Notes: generated by a model not told the origin, from the sequence alone. 64,000 nucleotides of DNA from Sphingobacteriales bacterium JAD_PAG50586_3 (GCA_023213195.1 CP096135.1:2414842-2478841); one strand, 5' to 3'. Shown: positions 1 to 9,509, numbered from the stretch's first letter. Translations and numbers: made by a program.

Positions 1-11
1 ATACTAAACTG

Positions 12-19
12 TAATTTTG
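12..19 (+). promoter_or_regulatory. -7 box TAATTTTG of queE
   Basis: The sequence matches the Bacteroidota -7 consensus TAnnTTTG exactly. It ends 4 bp before the queE ATG, so transcription should begin at or next to the start codon and the mRNA would be leaderless. The -33 element would lie outside the window. Confidence 0.6.
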
Positions 20-23
20 TGTT

Positions 24-644
24 ATGAATGTTACAATAGCCACAACAACCGTTTTACCTTTAATGGAGCATTTTTATACCATTCAGGGCGAGGGTGCCAA
101 TACCGGGCAGGCAGCATACTTTTTGCGCCTGGGTGGTTGCGATGTGGGCTGTGTGTGGTGCGATGTAAAGGAAAGCTGGGATGCCGATGCCCACCCCAAG
201 GTTGCCATTGCCGATATGGTAAAGTGGATTAAAGACACCCCTGCGCCTAATGTGGTTATTACCGGTGGCGAGCCTTTGCTGCACGACTTAACCGAACTTA
301 CTGCTGAACTTAAAGCAGCAGGATTGAAGGTGTGGATAGAAACATCGGGTTCATCGCCATTAACAGGAACATTTGATTGGATATGTGTATCGCCCAAGAA
401 GTTTAAAGCCCCGTTGCCCGAAGTGGTAGCCCAAGCCGACGAACTGAAAATTGTGGTATTTAATAAAAGTGATTTTGACTGGGCCCGCCAGCATGCCGAA
501 ATGACTAAGCCCGGTTGTAAGTTATTTTTAGCACCCGAGTGGGGCAAGGAGAAAGAAATGCTGCCGCTGATAGTGGAGTATGTAAAGGCGCACCCACAAT
601 GGCAAATATCTTTGCAAACGCATAAGTATATGGCTATTCCGTAG
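24..644 (+). CDS. queE: 7-carboxy-7-deazaguanine synthase (QueE)
   Basis: Radical SAM enzyme that converts 6-carboxytetrahydropterin to 7-carboxy-7-deazaguanine in queuosine biosynthesis. The 206-residue protein has the family N-terminal signature (FYTIQGEG, residues 17-24). The QueE-type cluster motif CX3CX2C is at C39, C43 and C46, and binds the 4Fe-4S cluster. TGGEP near residue 80 is the usual SAM-contact region. Length fits the family. The start is fixed by the -7 box 4 bp upstream. Its stop overlaps the convergent gene at 634-1245 by 11 bp. No other queuosine gene is visible in the window. Confidence 0.93.
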   Translation: MNVTIATTTVLPLMEHFYTIQGEGANTGQAAYFLRLGGCDVGCVWCDVKESWDADAHPKVAIADMVKWIKDTPAPNVVITGGEPLLHDLTELTAELKAAGLKVWIETSGSSPLTGTFDWICVSPKKFKAPLPEVVAQADELKIVVFNKSDFDWARQHAEMTKPGCKLFLAPEWGKEKEMLPLIVEYVKAHPQWQISLQTHKYMAIP

Positions 645-1245
645 GTAGGCTATCCACATGCTTCTTAAAGACATTAATTGCAGTACCCACAAATTTTATA
701 TAGGTTTTGTAATCTTTACGGCGCCAATTACCTGTATATTTCATTGAGCTAACTTGTAAAAAATAGCCCTTGTATACATAATTGGAATCGTGGATATTAT
801 GTATATAATATTCTTTATCTGTAATGTCGGTATATATATAATGACTGTAAACTACAGTATCAGCTTTAATTGCCAGTTTTTTATAATTTGTTTCATCGTA
901 TCTAATATTAATTTCTCCGCTTGGATATTTAAGTGTATCGATTTTTGACTGGGTTTTAAAATCAATTTTATCTGGGTTAAATACACGATAATAAAGGGAA
1001 GAATCATTTTTATGCATGTCAACTAATAACCCTTGGTGCCTATTACACAATATAAAAGCATCAATATCAAAAAAGCAGTTCTTGTTGTATGATTTTAACT
1101 TAGCCTTTTTACAAAGTTGAAGATAATAAGTACTATCTTTTTTATAAGAAGCATATTCGTTACAAACATTGCAAAATGGTATTCTATTTTGTGAATAACT
1201 GTATAGCGAAAAAAATAAATACACCAAAATAACGGTTAGCTTCAT
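634..1245 (-). CDS. hypothetical secreted protein
   Basis: A 203-residue protein that I do not recognise. Residues 1-19 form a Sec signal peptide (MKLTVILVYLFFSLYSYSQ) with the SYSQ-type cleavage region common in Bacteroidota. The mature part is rich in Lys, Tyr and Asp, with Cys at about 25, 28, 45 and 57. It is the last gene of a minus-strand run and is convergent with queE, overlapping it by 11 bp. There is no sorting domain or lipobox, so a periplasmic location is the default guess. Confidence 0.6.
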   Translation of the reverse strand: MKLTVILVYLFFSLYSYSQNRIPFCNVCNEYASYKKDSTYYLQLCKKAKLKSYNKNCFFDIDAFILCNRHQGLLVDMHKNDSSLYYRVFNPDKIDFKTQSKIDTLKYPSGEINIRYDETNYKKLAIKADTVVYSHYIYTDITDKEYYIHNIHDSNYVYKGYFLQVSSMKYTGNWRRKDYKTYIKFVGTAINVFKKHVDSLPTE

Positions 1246-1260
1246 TAGATTTCAAACGGC

Positions 1261-1761
1261 TTATTTATTATTTAGTTGCTGTTGTTTTAAATCGTTATCT
1301 AAGGTCCAATGCAAGTCTTTGTATTTTCTGAATTTTCTGACACAGCGGGCTATAAATTTATTGTACATGTTGTCAGCTTTAGCCATGTCTTCTGCCTTAA
1401 TGCGAGAGAATTCCATTTTAAACCGAATCATTCCCCAACTGTAAGGGTAGTAATACGTGGTTATTTCATCTTCAAAATAATAAACATTATAACCTTTAAT
1501 ATTTACATATTTAGCCGTTGTAATATCAATGGGTTTTAGCATTTCTGCACAGGTAAAATGCAGCAGATAATCATTGTCTTTAATTATACCATAGGTAAGC
1601 GAGTCGGGTTCTGATAATGTAAAACCCCTTGGTACATTTAATTCTATTTGCAGAAAAGTTGAAAATTCGAAATGCTGCACACGTCTGCCATAGGAATCTA
1701 CCTGCGCGTTTAAAGAAGTAATAAAACATAGAAAAATGAAGGCAAGTAATGTTTTCATCAC
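1261..1761 (-). CDS. hypothetical secreted protein
   Basis: A 166-residue protein with a clear signal peptide (residues 1-19, ending SLNAQ). I recognise no domain. It lies 2 bp downstream of the gene at 1764-2309 and resembles it in plan: similar size, signal ending in AQ, and a short helical C-terminal stretch before a Trp/Leu motif. The two may be diverged paralogs in one operon, but that is inference from gross features only. Confidence 0.6.
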   Translation of the reverse strand: MMKTLLAFIFLCFITSLNAQVDSYGRRVQHFEFSTFLQIELNVPRGFTLSEPDSLTYGIIKDNDYLLHFTCAEMLKPIDITTAKYVNIKGYNVYYFEDEITTYYYPYSWGMIRFKMEFSRIKAEDMAKADNMYNKFIARCVRKFRKYKDLHWTLDNDLKQQQLNNK

Positions 1762-1763
1762 AT

Positions 1764-2309
1764 TTACTCCTTCTCCACAACACCGTTACTAATCCACAAA
1801 TACGATTTGGCTAGTTCTTCTAAGGCTTTGTAATTTTTCTTTAGTTCTTTTTTATCGCGGGTGTGCAGTACCAGTGTTACTACGCCGGTTGTGCCGCGGG
1901 TGTAGGCAATGTATTCGTACGCACGAATGTTATCAGCAGTATATTCAAAATAGTAAATGGTAAAGGTGGGTTTAGCCAAGACAAGGTCTTCTTTAAACTC
2001 AATTTTTTCGTCGCCGTTTTTACGGAACGCCTTAACATCATCAGCAATAAATTCTTTTAATGTTAGGGAGCTATCAACCGTAATAAAGTTGGTATACATA
2101 ATGGTTTCGCTATTTAGCCAGCTTCCACCCACGGGGTAAAACACCGCATGCAAATCCATAGGCACACCGGCTTTGTTATCCATTATCCAGTCTTTTGGGG
2201 CGGCTAGGGCATACACATGGTTTTTGCCGTAGATTAAGCCACCACCGGTAGTTTGGGCTTGCAGTGCTCCGGTTAGCGCGACAAGTAATATTAATAGGAA
2301 GTTTTTCAT
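1764..2309 (-). CDS. hypothetical secreted protein
   Basis: A 181-residue protein with signal peptide MKNFLLILLVALTGALQAQ. The mature part (HVYALAAPKDWIMDN and following) looks like a small alpha/beta secreted domain, somewhat PsbP-like in feel, but I cannot assign a family. Only 2 bp separate it from the next minus-strand gene, so they are likely co-transcribed. It lies about 50 bp downstream of a lipoprotein gene on the same strand. Confidence 0.6.
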   Translation of the reverse strand: MKNFLLILLVALTGALQAQTTGGGLIYGKNHVYALAAPKDWIMDNKAGVPMDLHAVFYPVGGSWLNSETIMYTNFITVDSSLTLKEFIADDVKAFRKNGDEKIEFKEDLVLAKPTFTIYYFEYTADNIRAYEYIAYTRGTTGVVTLVLHTRDKKELKKNYKALEELAKSYLWISNGVVEKE

Positions 2310-2363
2310 ATTAGGGGTTTAAAACGGGTGCTTAGACTAATTGGTTTCCGTAGTTTAATATTC

Positions 2364-3161
2364 TCAAGGTAGCCCTCCTAAATGTTCTATACAATAATTT
2401 TTAAAGTAGCTTTTGCCCATTGGAGTGCTGTAAAATAACATATCGATAGCATCCATTATCCTGTCAAATTTATTTTCGTCAACGCTGTTATAATGGCGTG
2501 CTGCATGATATGCATCAGATATACAAAGCTTAACATACCGGCAATTTATTATAGTTTCAAAGTAATACCTGGAGCCATCGAGCACCATAGCTCTTGGGTA
2601 TTTTAATGTATCATTTAAAATTCCTGACGATTTAATACCACTAAAAAACAGACTGCCTTTTACAGGGTCTAGTTTAATTGAGTCTTCTGTAATTATAAAA
2701 ACATCTTTAAACCTGTCGTTGAAGGTGAAGCTGTCAGGTTTTGTAATAAACTTATTACGTACTAAGTAACTATCTCCTGTTTTTTCAATTTCAACAATAT
2801 GGGCTTCCTCTTCCCATGCCCAATGTATTACACAGCGCGCCCATACTCGGGGCGAGACTATTGTCCTAGGGCTGATTAAATCTTCGTTTAATGAGTAATA
2901 ATATATAGCTTCTCCTTTTTTATTATAATTCTCGAGCGCGCCATCGTTCTCTGGATAATATTCTGCGTAGAAATTTTGAAACAGGCTATCTATAATGCTA
3001 TAGCTATTTACCTTTAGCGTATCAACAATAGAGGTAAATACTTTACGTTTCTCCGCATCTGTTAATAATGATTTAGCAGATGGAGCTATTGTTTCCTGCC
3101 GTTGATAACAGGCAAAAAATAAAACGGATATTAAAAGCAGGAGTAGGGTAGTGGGTTTCAT
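2364..3161 (-). CDS. hypothetical lipoprotein
   Basis: A 265-residue protein with a lipoprotein signal (LLISVLFFAC, lipid-modified Cys at 18). The remainder has no motif I can name. Its ATG shares a base with the TAA of pdxH (TAATG), so the two are translationally coupled. Coupling in Bacteroidota is often positional and need not imply a role in vitamin B6 metabolism. Confidence 0.65.
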   Translation of the reverse strand: MKPTTLLLLLISVLFFACYQRQETIAPSAKSLLTDAEKRKVFTSIVDTLKVNSYSIIDSLFQNFYAEYYPENDGALENYNKKGEAIYYYSLNEDLISPRTIVSPRVWARCVIHWAWEEEAHIVEIEKTGDSYLVRNKFITKPDSFTFNDRFKDVFIITEDSIKLDPVKGSLFFSGIKSSGILNDTLKYPRAMVLDGSRYYFETIINCRYVKLCISDAYHAARHYNSVDENKFDRIMDAIDMLFYSTPMGKSYFKNYCIEHLGGLP

Positions 3162-3801
3162 TAAGGATTCAACCTTTTAATAGTCCATTGGGTACCCTCT
3201 AAGGTATATAAAAACCTGTCGTGCAGGCGGCTTGGGCGGCCTTGCCAAAACTCTATGGCTGTAGGTATAATGCGGTAACCACCCCAATGCGGCGGGCGCG
3301 GAATGGTTTGCCCTTCGTATTCCCTGGTTAACTGTGCGGTACGTTCTTCCAGCACTTCGCGGCTTTCTAATACCTCGCTTTGGTTAGATGCCCATGCGCC
3401 AATCTGGCTTTCACGTGGGCGGGTAGCAAAATAGGCATCGCTTTCGGCAGGACTAACCTTTTCTATAAGGCCCTCTACACGCACCTGGCGCTGCAGTTGT
3501 TGCCAAAAAAGTTGGCGCATACATTTGGGTTAACATCTATGTTATGGCCCTTGCGACTGTTATAATTGGTAAAAAAGCTAAACCCATTAGCAGTAGCGTT
3601 GCGCAACAGCACAATGCGCGATGTGGGTTTGCCGTAAGCACCAACAGATGAAAAGGTAAAGGCATGCGGCTCGGGCACGTTGGCCTCAACAGCCTCATCA
3701 AACCAATATTCAAACTGCACAATAGGGTCGGCGTTCAGGTCTTTAATATCCAGCGTGTCTTTATCGTAATCTATGCGCAGGGTTTCTACTTTGTCTTTCA
3801 T
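3161..3801 (-). CDS. pdxH: pyridoxamine 5'-phosphate oxidase, one frameshift
   Basis: FMN enzyme that oxidises pyridoxamine- or pyridoxine-5'-phosphate to pyridoxal 5'-phosphate. The N-terminal half shows the family blocks [18 protein letters not shown] and [10 protein letters not shown]. The C-terminal half shows [12 protein letters not shown] and the terminal RLHDRFLY...WTIKRLNP. The halves are in different frames. The reading ANFF must continue into [12 protein letters not shown], which needs one more T in the T6 run (plus strand A6 at about 3505-3510). Corrected length is 213 residues, the usual size. A homopolymer deletion error is more likely than a pseudogene. Its stop overlaps the start of the lipoprotein gene. 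Confidence 0.9.
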
Positions 3802-3821
3802 ACTATAACTATTTTGTATTA

Positions 3822-3829
3822 CAAAAGTA
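3822..3829 (-). promoter_or_regulatory. -7 box TACTTTTG of pdxH
   Basis: Exact TAnnTTTG match on the minus strand, 20 bp before the pdxH start. It is the likely promoter of the pdxH-lipoprotein pair and possibly of the whole minus-strand run down to 634. Confidence 0.5.
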
Positions 3830-3889
3830 AGGTGGTTTGTTTTACTGTGAAATGATTTTACGCATGTTAATAAAATTATATTAATTTAC

Positions 3890-3921
3890 TTGACTTATAG
3901 TATTCTGATGTTGTATCTTTG
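3890..3921 (+). promoter_or_regulatory. promoter facing a gene-free region
   Basis: TTGACT at 3890-3895 and TATCTTTG at 3914-3921 give a complete Bacteroidota -33/-7 pair with an 18-bp spacer. No credible protein gene follows for about 850 bp, so it either drives an untranslated RNA or is a relic. Confidence 0.5.
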
Positions 3922-3925
3922 CAGT

Positions 3926-4235
3926 GTTATTTCCGGAAATAACCACGCCCAACCGAATGGATTCGTCTGTTCGGGCAGGCTTTGTGACAGCCAATGCCTG
4001 ATGGGTTATTCAGGTAAAAAAAACAAGAGTAGCAGTACTGCGAATAGTAAACACTCCCAGTTAACGAAAGTGAATTAGGAGGTCCCGCATCAAGTGCGGG
4101 ATGACACAAATTGAATAGTTAAGCAACCGAAAGCATCTTTGAATTGAGCTCTGCCGGTAAGTCTGCACCCAAACTATATTTTTGCTTTAACCCCGGCCCC
4201 TGTAATATGAGGTTGGGGTTAAGGTGTTTATTTTA
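3926..4235 (+). ncRNA. candidate non-coding transcript
   Basis: Starts 4 bp after a full promoter. The first bases form an 18-nt perfect palindrome, GTTATTTCCGGAAATAAC (3926-3943). Further short helices follow (CCGAA/TTCGG, CAGGC/GCCTG, CCTGA/TCAGG between about 3954 and 4016). A dyad TTAACCCC...GGGGTTAA (4187-4222) then T-rich sequence could end it. I tested it against RNase P, tmRNA and SRP RNA landmarks and saw none. A REP-like palindrome (4083-4101) lies inside, which weakens the case. It may be only decayed intergenic sequence. Confidence 0.3.
4083..4101. repeat. REP-like palindrome
   Basis: TCCCGCA-TCAAG-TGCGGGA hairpin followed by TGAC. It belongs to the same loose family as the TCATCCCG/CGGGAT hairpins at about 6079-6126 and 52711-52734, and as 4431-4451. 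Confidence 0.6.
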
Positions 4236-4255
4236 AACGATAAATGAAAAACTAA

Positions 4256-4660
4256 AAGTGAAAAATAAACTTTGTGTGCTTTGCGATGGCTTTGTGTTCT
4301 ATGTGGTTAAAACCTCCAGCGAAAATGAGTTATCGGGCTACATGCTGTAGCGGTTTACCACCCCCGTCACGACTGTCATCGCGACACCCCCTCCTAAATT
4401 TAGGAGGGGGAAGGGGAAGGTAGAAACAACTCCCGACGATAAATGTCGGGATGCCACAAAAGTGGCACGCGAAAATGAGTTATCGGGCTACACGCTGTAG
4501 GGAAGTTAATAGTTATAAACTAAAAGTTAAAAATGAAAAACAGCTATTATTTACCCTTTGTGTCCTTTGCGATAAGCCTAAGCGAAGCGATGGCCTTTGC
4601 GCCCTTTGCGGTTAAAAACTATCCGCGAAATCGATGTTGTCAGCTACATACTGTAGGGGT
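4256..4660. repeat. degenerate direct repeat, three units about 150 bp apart
   Basis: A 32-nt unit beginning GCGAAAATGAGTTATCGGGC occurs at 4319-4350 and 4469-4500 with a single mismatch, and again, more diverged, at 4625-4656. Units one and three are each preceded by a T/G-rich tract (CTTTGTG, CTTTGCG, GGTTAAAA). Between units lie a 24-nt perfect palindrome (4387-4410) and a REP-like hairpin (4431-4451). Spacers differ in content, so this is not a CRISPR array. No coding potential is visible. Confidence 0.6.
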
Positions 4661-4756
4661 TTGAGAGCTCTGCTAACTAATTGTTAAGCTTAACACATCG
4701 CCCTAAAAGTAGGAGAGTAAAATATAAGCATTGTAACTAGTTACACCCTAAAAAAC

Positions 4757-4764
4757 TATCTTTG
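4757..4764 (+). promoter_or_regulatory. -7 box TATCTTTG of glycosyltransferase gene
   Basis: Exact TAnnTTTG match ending 8 bp before the ATG, which predicts a near-leaderless mRNA. Confidence 0.6.
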
Positions 4765-4772
4765 CCCGCACT

Positions 4773-6045
4773 ATGCGTATAGTTTGTTTTGGTCCGGGGC
4801 CTGCTTTTAAAGGCGGTATAGCTAATTACAATACATCGTTGGCAAAGGCCTTAGATGCCTTTCCTGATAACGAGGTACACATTGTTTCGTGGACCCAGCA
4901 ATACCCCGCCATTATTCCCCGCGATTTTATAGACCGTGCCAGTAGGCAAGACCAATTGGCAGGTACCCGCATAAAAGTACATTACCTAACAAACTACAAC
5001 AACCCCTTTAGCTGGGCGGCAACCGTTAAGCTGATAAAAGAGCTGCAACCCGATAAGGTAATCTTCCAGTGGGCTATTGCATTGCAGGGTTTTCCATTGG
5101 GTTATATAGCCAAGCGGTTAACAAAGTGGGGCAAAACCGAGGTGTTGTTTGATATACACGTTTTGGTGCAAAAAGAGGCCAGTTCGTTAGACAGGTTCTT
5201 TACCAAGTACTGCCTTAAATACAGCAATACCTTTATATCGCACGCCCTTAAAACAGCCGAAGAGCTTAAAGAAACCCTTCCCCAACTAAACTACTACGAC
5301 TCTAAAACAGGAGAACGCGGTGGGGCAGGGCAGAAGACCATCTTAAACCTCTTCCACCCGGTGTACGATATGTTTAAGCCCAACCCAAGCCTTGATATAG
5401 CGGCTCTTAAAGAGGAATGGCATTTACGTAAGCATGTGTTTTTGTTCTTTGGTTTTATACGCAAATACAAAGGCCTACACAATGTAATACCCGCTTTTGC
5501 CAAAGTGGCAAAAGAGCGTGATGATGTTTCGTTAATGATAGTAGGCGAATCGTTTTGGGCTACACTGGATAATACCAAATTCTCTACACGACTTAAAACC
5601 GCCTTGTTTGGCTTTGCCAAAAAGCTACTGGTTAAACAATCAGACAACGAGAAAGACTATAACCCATTGGCACTAATAGAACAATACGGACTGCAAGACC
5701 GTGTGTTTGTGGTAAACCAATTTGTACCGAATGAGGATGTACATAAGTACTTTCAGGTAGCCGATGCGGTGGTAAACTATTACGAAACCGCCACCCCATC
5801 AGGAGTAGAGAGTATTGCTTACAACTTTCACATGCCTATATTGGCAACCAAAGTAGGGCACTTCCCCGAAACTATAGAAAACGCGTATAATGGCTACTCT
5901 AGCAGAGCCTAACGATGTTGGCAGCATGGCCGGCACCATGTTCCGCTTTTTAGAATACCCCATAGACCGCGCTAACGTAGCATCTAAAGTAAAGGAGATG
6001 AGTTGGGAGAATTATGCGAAAACCATACTAAACTCTCCCTTATAA
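4773..6045 (+). CDS. family 4-like glycosyltransferase, one frameshift
   Basis: Transfers a sugar from an activated donor, probably in cell-surface polysaccharide synthesis; the acceptor is unknown. The N-terminal domain starts with a Rossmann strand and a glycine loop (IVCFGPGPAFKGGIANY). The C-terminal domain has the GT-B signature region FGFIRKYKGL, a DRVFVVNQFVPNEDV block and SGVESIAYNFHMPILAT, where the donor-binding Glu of GT4 enzymes sits. The frame breaks at about 5895 after NGY. One extra T there, once removed, restores LAEPNDVGSMAGTMFRFLEYP to a stop at 6045, about 423 residues. asnB follows on the same strand after 158 bp with its own promoter. Confidence 0.82.
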
Positions 6046-6170
6046 AGGGAGTACCTCGCGCAGCGAGGGAGGGATTTTGTCATCCCGTCCTGATAACTGT
6101 CTAACTTGGTTCGGGATCTCGAATAACCACCATACACAACTTAGATGCTGAATCAAGTTCAGCATGACAA
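6030..6170. repeat. cluster of REP-like palindromes
   Basis: Four dyads in a row: CTCCCT-TATAA-AGGGAG overlapping the glycosyltransferase stop, CCTCGCGCAGCGAGG, a TCATCCCG...CGGGATCTCGAATA pair (about 6079-6126), and ATGCTGAA-TCAAG-TTCAGCAT (about 6144-6164). The CGGGATCTCGAATA part recurs at 52728-52741. These look like dispersed non-autonomous palindromes and could also stop transcription between the two genes. Confidence 0.6.
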
Positions 6171-6191
6171 TATTGTGTTGGGAAAAAAGCG

Positions 6192-6199
6192 TAAATTTG
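6192..6199 (+). promoter_or_regulatory. -7 box TAAATTTG of asnB
   Basis: TAnnTTTG match ending 4 bp before the asnB ATG. The transcript would be leaderless. Confidence 0.6.
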
Positions 6200-6203
6200 C
6201 CCC

Positions 6204-8050
6204 ATGTGCGGAATAGCAGGCCATTATAGCCATTCACAGTTTTTTGCCCCAGACGATATTAAACGAATGACCGATTGCATGGCCCATCGTGGTCCTGATG
6301 CTGACGGGCGTTTTGTTGAAGGCCCTGTGGCCCTTGGTCACCGCAGGTTAAGCATTATAGATCTTTCGGTAGCGGCTAACCAGCCCATGTTTTCGCACAA
6401 CAACCGCTATGTAATTGTTTTTAACGGCGAGATTTATAACTTTCAGGAGGTAGCCAAAGAACTGAACGTGGAAATGAAAACCCACGGCGACACCGAGGTT
6501 ATTCTGGAAGCCTTTGTGCAGTTTGGCGAGAAGTTTATTGAGAAGCTGAACGGCATGTTTGCCATTGCTATTTACGACAAGCAAACCCAAGACCTTTACC
6601 TGTACCGCGACCGTATTGGCATTAAGCCCATTTATTACTATTGGGATGGGATTAACTTCGCCTTTTCATCAGAATTAAAAGGCCTACGCAACGTACCCGC
6701 TATATTAGGCAAACTGTCGTTAGATAAGCAAGCGCTAAACAACTACTTCCATTTAGAATACATACCCGAGCCGCGCAGCATTTACAACGAGGTTAAAAAG
6801 CAACCTGCCGGCAGCTACATTAAAATTGCCAATGGGGTGTTCAGCATAAATTATTTTTGGAAGCCTGAAGACAAAGTAAAAGCTGAGGTTGTTACCGATG
6901 AAAAGCAGGCCTTGGAAACCCTGCGTGGGTTAATAGAAAGCTCGGTACGCTACCGAATGATTAGCGATGTGCCTTTTGGTACATTCCTAAGCGGGGAACA
7001 GATTCCAGCATTGTTACTGCCGTTGCGCAATCAATAAGCAAAGTACCGGTTAATACATTCTCTATAGGCTTTAAAGAAGCCAAGTTCAACGAGAGTCAGC
7101 ACGCGGCTGCGGTAGCTAAGCATTTAGGCACCAACCACCACGAGTTTATAGTATCTGATGCCGATGCTTTGGCATTGGTAGAAAGTGTTATTGATGCCTA
7201 CGATGAACCTTTTTCCGACTCATCAGCCATACCAACTATGCTGGTATCTAAACTGGCCCGCCAGCACGTAACTATGACGCTTAGCGGCGATGGTGGCGAT
7301 GAACTGTTTATGGGCTACGGTGCATACACATGGGCCAACAGGCTAAACAACCCGCTCGTTAAAACATTCCGCAAACCTATTGGCGCGGCCTTGTCTATGG
7401 CAGGGAATAAATACAAGCGTGCTGCACAATTGTTTTTTTACGAGGATGAAAGTACCCGAAAAAGCCATATATTCTCGCAAGAGCAGTACGTTTTTGCTAA
7501 CTATGAGTTGAAAGATTTATTTAATAAAGAGTTTTATACAGGGGTTGATTTAGACGAAAGCACACCTGCTTTGCCCCGTAAACTAAGTGTTGCAGAAGAG
7601 CAGGCCTTTTTTGATTTACGCCATTATTTAAAAGACGATTTACTGGTTAAGGTAGACCGTGCCACCATGCAATACTCGCTGGAGACACGCGTGCCTTTAC
7701 TAGATTACCGCATTATAGAGTTTGCCCTAAATTTGGACGAGAAGCTGAAAGTTAAAAACGGCACGCAAAAGTATTTGCTGAAAGAATTGCTTTATACCTA
7801 CGCTCCGCGTGAGTTATTCGACAGGCCCAAGTGGGGCTTTTCTATACCCATGGGTAATTGGTTTAAAAATGAGTTAAGGCCATTGGTAGAAGATACCTTA
7901 TCAGAAGAAAAAACAAAGCAGATAGGCATATTAAATTACGCTACTGTAGCATCCATAAAACAACGCTTTTTCAACGGCGAAGATTACCTCTACAAAAAGC
8001 TGTGGCAAATGATTGTGCTGCATAAATGGGCTGAAAAATACGGCGTGTAA
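6204..8050 (+). CDS. asnB: glutamine-hydrolysing asparagine synthetase, one frameshift
   Basis: Makes asparagine from aspartate, ATP and glutamine. MCGIAG gives the catalytic Cys2 of the class II glutaminase domain. HRGPDADG, GHRRLSIIDLS and NGEIYNF are standard blocks of that domain. The synthetase domain carries FLSGG(T)DS, the ATP pyrophosphatase loop, then LSGDGGDELFMGY and DDLLVKVDRATMQYSLETRVPLLD (split here as two family blocks). The frame breaks inside the pyrophosphatase loop: G4 at 6993-6996 should be G5 to read SGGTDSSIVTAVAQS. Corrected length is about 615 residues. The glycosyltransferase neighbour suggests a surface-polysaccharide context, but plain amino-acid synthesis is the simpler role. 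Confidence 0.93.
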
Positions 8051-8124
8051 ACTAAAAGTGATAAATGAAAAACGAAAAATCAACTAAAACCATTTTTCAT
8101 TTTTAGTCCTTCATTTTTCATTGA

Positions 8125-9021
8125 TTATTGCGTGTTCGGGTTAGGTGCATTTCTATCCAACCCCATGTTGGGCCTTTGCTGCTTGCTGTTATCAACCGGC
8201 TTTTTAATGTTGCGTGCATCAATATCCGTAAGGTGTACCCACTTCGCTTTTTTAAACTTCAAAGCATCATAGCTAAAATCAGGACCGTAATTGTCTTTAT
8301 GCCCGGTAAAATCTTCGCGTATGGGCGATAGATGGTCAAACACAATCATATTGCGGGCATCATCAAATCGCAGGCTCATAGTGGCTTGTGCCGAGTATTC
8401 AAAGATTATGCGCTTGGGGCTTTTCTTGTCGTATTCAAAAATATTATCTCCAAAAAACACATTACCCAGGCGGTCAAAAGCTATCACATCAATAATCTTT
8501 TTCTTGGTGGCGCGGTTGTTAAAGTCTATGCCCAGCAGGGTATAAAACTTTTCTTTTTTGTAGGTTGTCTGCACTATTTTATAGTAGTGCGTACCGTACC
8601 AGTTTTTGGGTGTCAGCGCTTTTGTTTCCGGGCTTTGTATCTCGCTTGATTTATCAATCAGCTTAACAAATTTATACGCTCCGGTGCTAGGGTCTTTCAT
8701 GTGTACATACCCAAAGTAAACAAAGGTACCATCGTCTTTAGGCATGTTCCAGGTAAACAGCTTAAAGCTTTTATCATCGGGTTGCAGGCGCGATATTGTC
8801 TTTAGCGAATCAAAAGGATGATCAAAAGAGTTAGGCATCCCAAAAGCTTTTTCAAGAAGCAGAATAAACTGGTTGTTTGATGCTGTGCGCACACTATCGC
8901 TCTCTCCTTTTAATATAGAAGGGGCAATGGTACTCATTTGTGCCTCTAAATCGCCCAGCGATTGTGCTTTGCCTGCAAATGCAATGGCTAATAGTATAAG
9001 TATAAAAAGCGCTTTACGCAT
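8125..9021 (-). CDS. hypothetical secreted protein
   Basis: About 298 residues from the start I prefer, because MRKALFILILLAIAFAGKAQ is a clean signal peptide; an in-frame ATG 27 bp upstream would add residues ahead of it. The mature part has alternating beta-like segments and ends in a Pro/Asn-rich tail. I recognise no family. It is convergent with asnB, across a 74-bp gap holding AT-rich inverted sequence that could stop both transcripts. Confidence 0.65.
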   Translation of the reverse strand: MRKALFILILLAIAFAGKAQSLGDLEAQMSTIAPSILKGESDSVRTASNNQFILLLEKAFGMPNSFDHPFDSLKTISRLQPDDKSFKLFTWNMPKDDGTFVYFGYVHMKDPSTGAYKFVKLIDKSSEIQSPETKALTPKNWYGTHYYKIVQTTYKKEKFYTLLGIDFNNRATKKKIIDVIAFDRLGNVFFGDNIFEYDKKSPKRIIFEYSAQATMSLRFDDARNMIVFDHLSPIREDFTGHKDNYGPDFSYDALKFKKAKWVHLTDIDARNIKKPVDNSKQQRPNMGLDRNAPNPNTQ

Positions 9022-9162
9022 ATATGGTGGCTGTTTACGCAAAAACAAGTAAAGGGTTTTAAAAGAAATAGCCTTACCGGTTTCCCTAGTAAGGCTATCT
9101 ATTCAAATACCGTGCAAAATATATTAACCGTGCATAAGCGTTTTGCGTGCAAGCAGGGTTTC

Positions 9163-9471
9163 CTAGCTCTCGCGGAAGTTAGGGTCGTCTACACAACAAT
9201 CAACGGGGCAAACTGCCGCACATTGCGGTTCATCGTGAAAACCAACACACTCTGTACACTTATCGGTTACTATATAATAAGTATCCATTTCTTTAGGTGC
9301 TTGCGGGGCATTAGCATCTACCGGCGGGTTGCCAATGGTGCTAACCTCGCCTTTTAGCGCTGTGCCGTCAGAAAAACGCCACTCAGTGCCTCCTTCGTAA
9401 ATTGCATTATTAGGGCATTCAGGCTCGCAAGCTCCGCAGTTAATGCACTCATCTGTAATCATTATAGCCAT
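9163..9471 (-). CDS. 4Fe-4S dicluster ferredoxin
   Basis: About 102 residues. The first cluster motif is [12 protein letters not shown] and the second is [18 protein letters not shown] followed by VDCC, the pattern of YfhL/Alvinella-type dicluster ferredoxins with an insertion between the second and third Cys. It is a small cytoplasmic electron carrier. I chose MAIMITDE as the start because the longer reading has no family character and the -7 box lies just upstream. Divergent from the acyl-CoA reductase gene, a pairing that suggests a shared redox function (inference). Confidence 0.88.
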   Translation of the reverse strand: MAIMITDECINCGACEPECPNNAIYEGGTEWRFSDGTALKGEVSTIGNPPVDANAPQAPKEMDTYYIVTDKCTECVGFHDEPQCAAVCPVDCCVDDPNFRES

Positions 9472-9501
9472 ACCAAATATTTTTAAGGTAATTTTGTGGT
9501 G

Positions 9502-9509
9502 CAAAAATA
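9502..9509 (-). promoter_or_regulatory. -7 box TATTTTTG of ferredoxin gene
   Basis: Minus-strand TAnnTTTG match, about 30 bp before the chosen ferredoxin start. It supports that start over the longer reading frame. Confidence 0.5.

Noticed and set aside
3890..4078. 62-codon frame in the gene-free region
   Set aside because: Begins within the -33 element of a promoter and has no protein-like character.
4319..4656. Three 32-nt repeats considered as a CRISPR array
   Set aside because: Spacing of about 120 nt between units, spacers containing other repeats, diverged third copy, and no cas genes.
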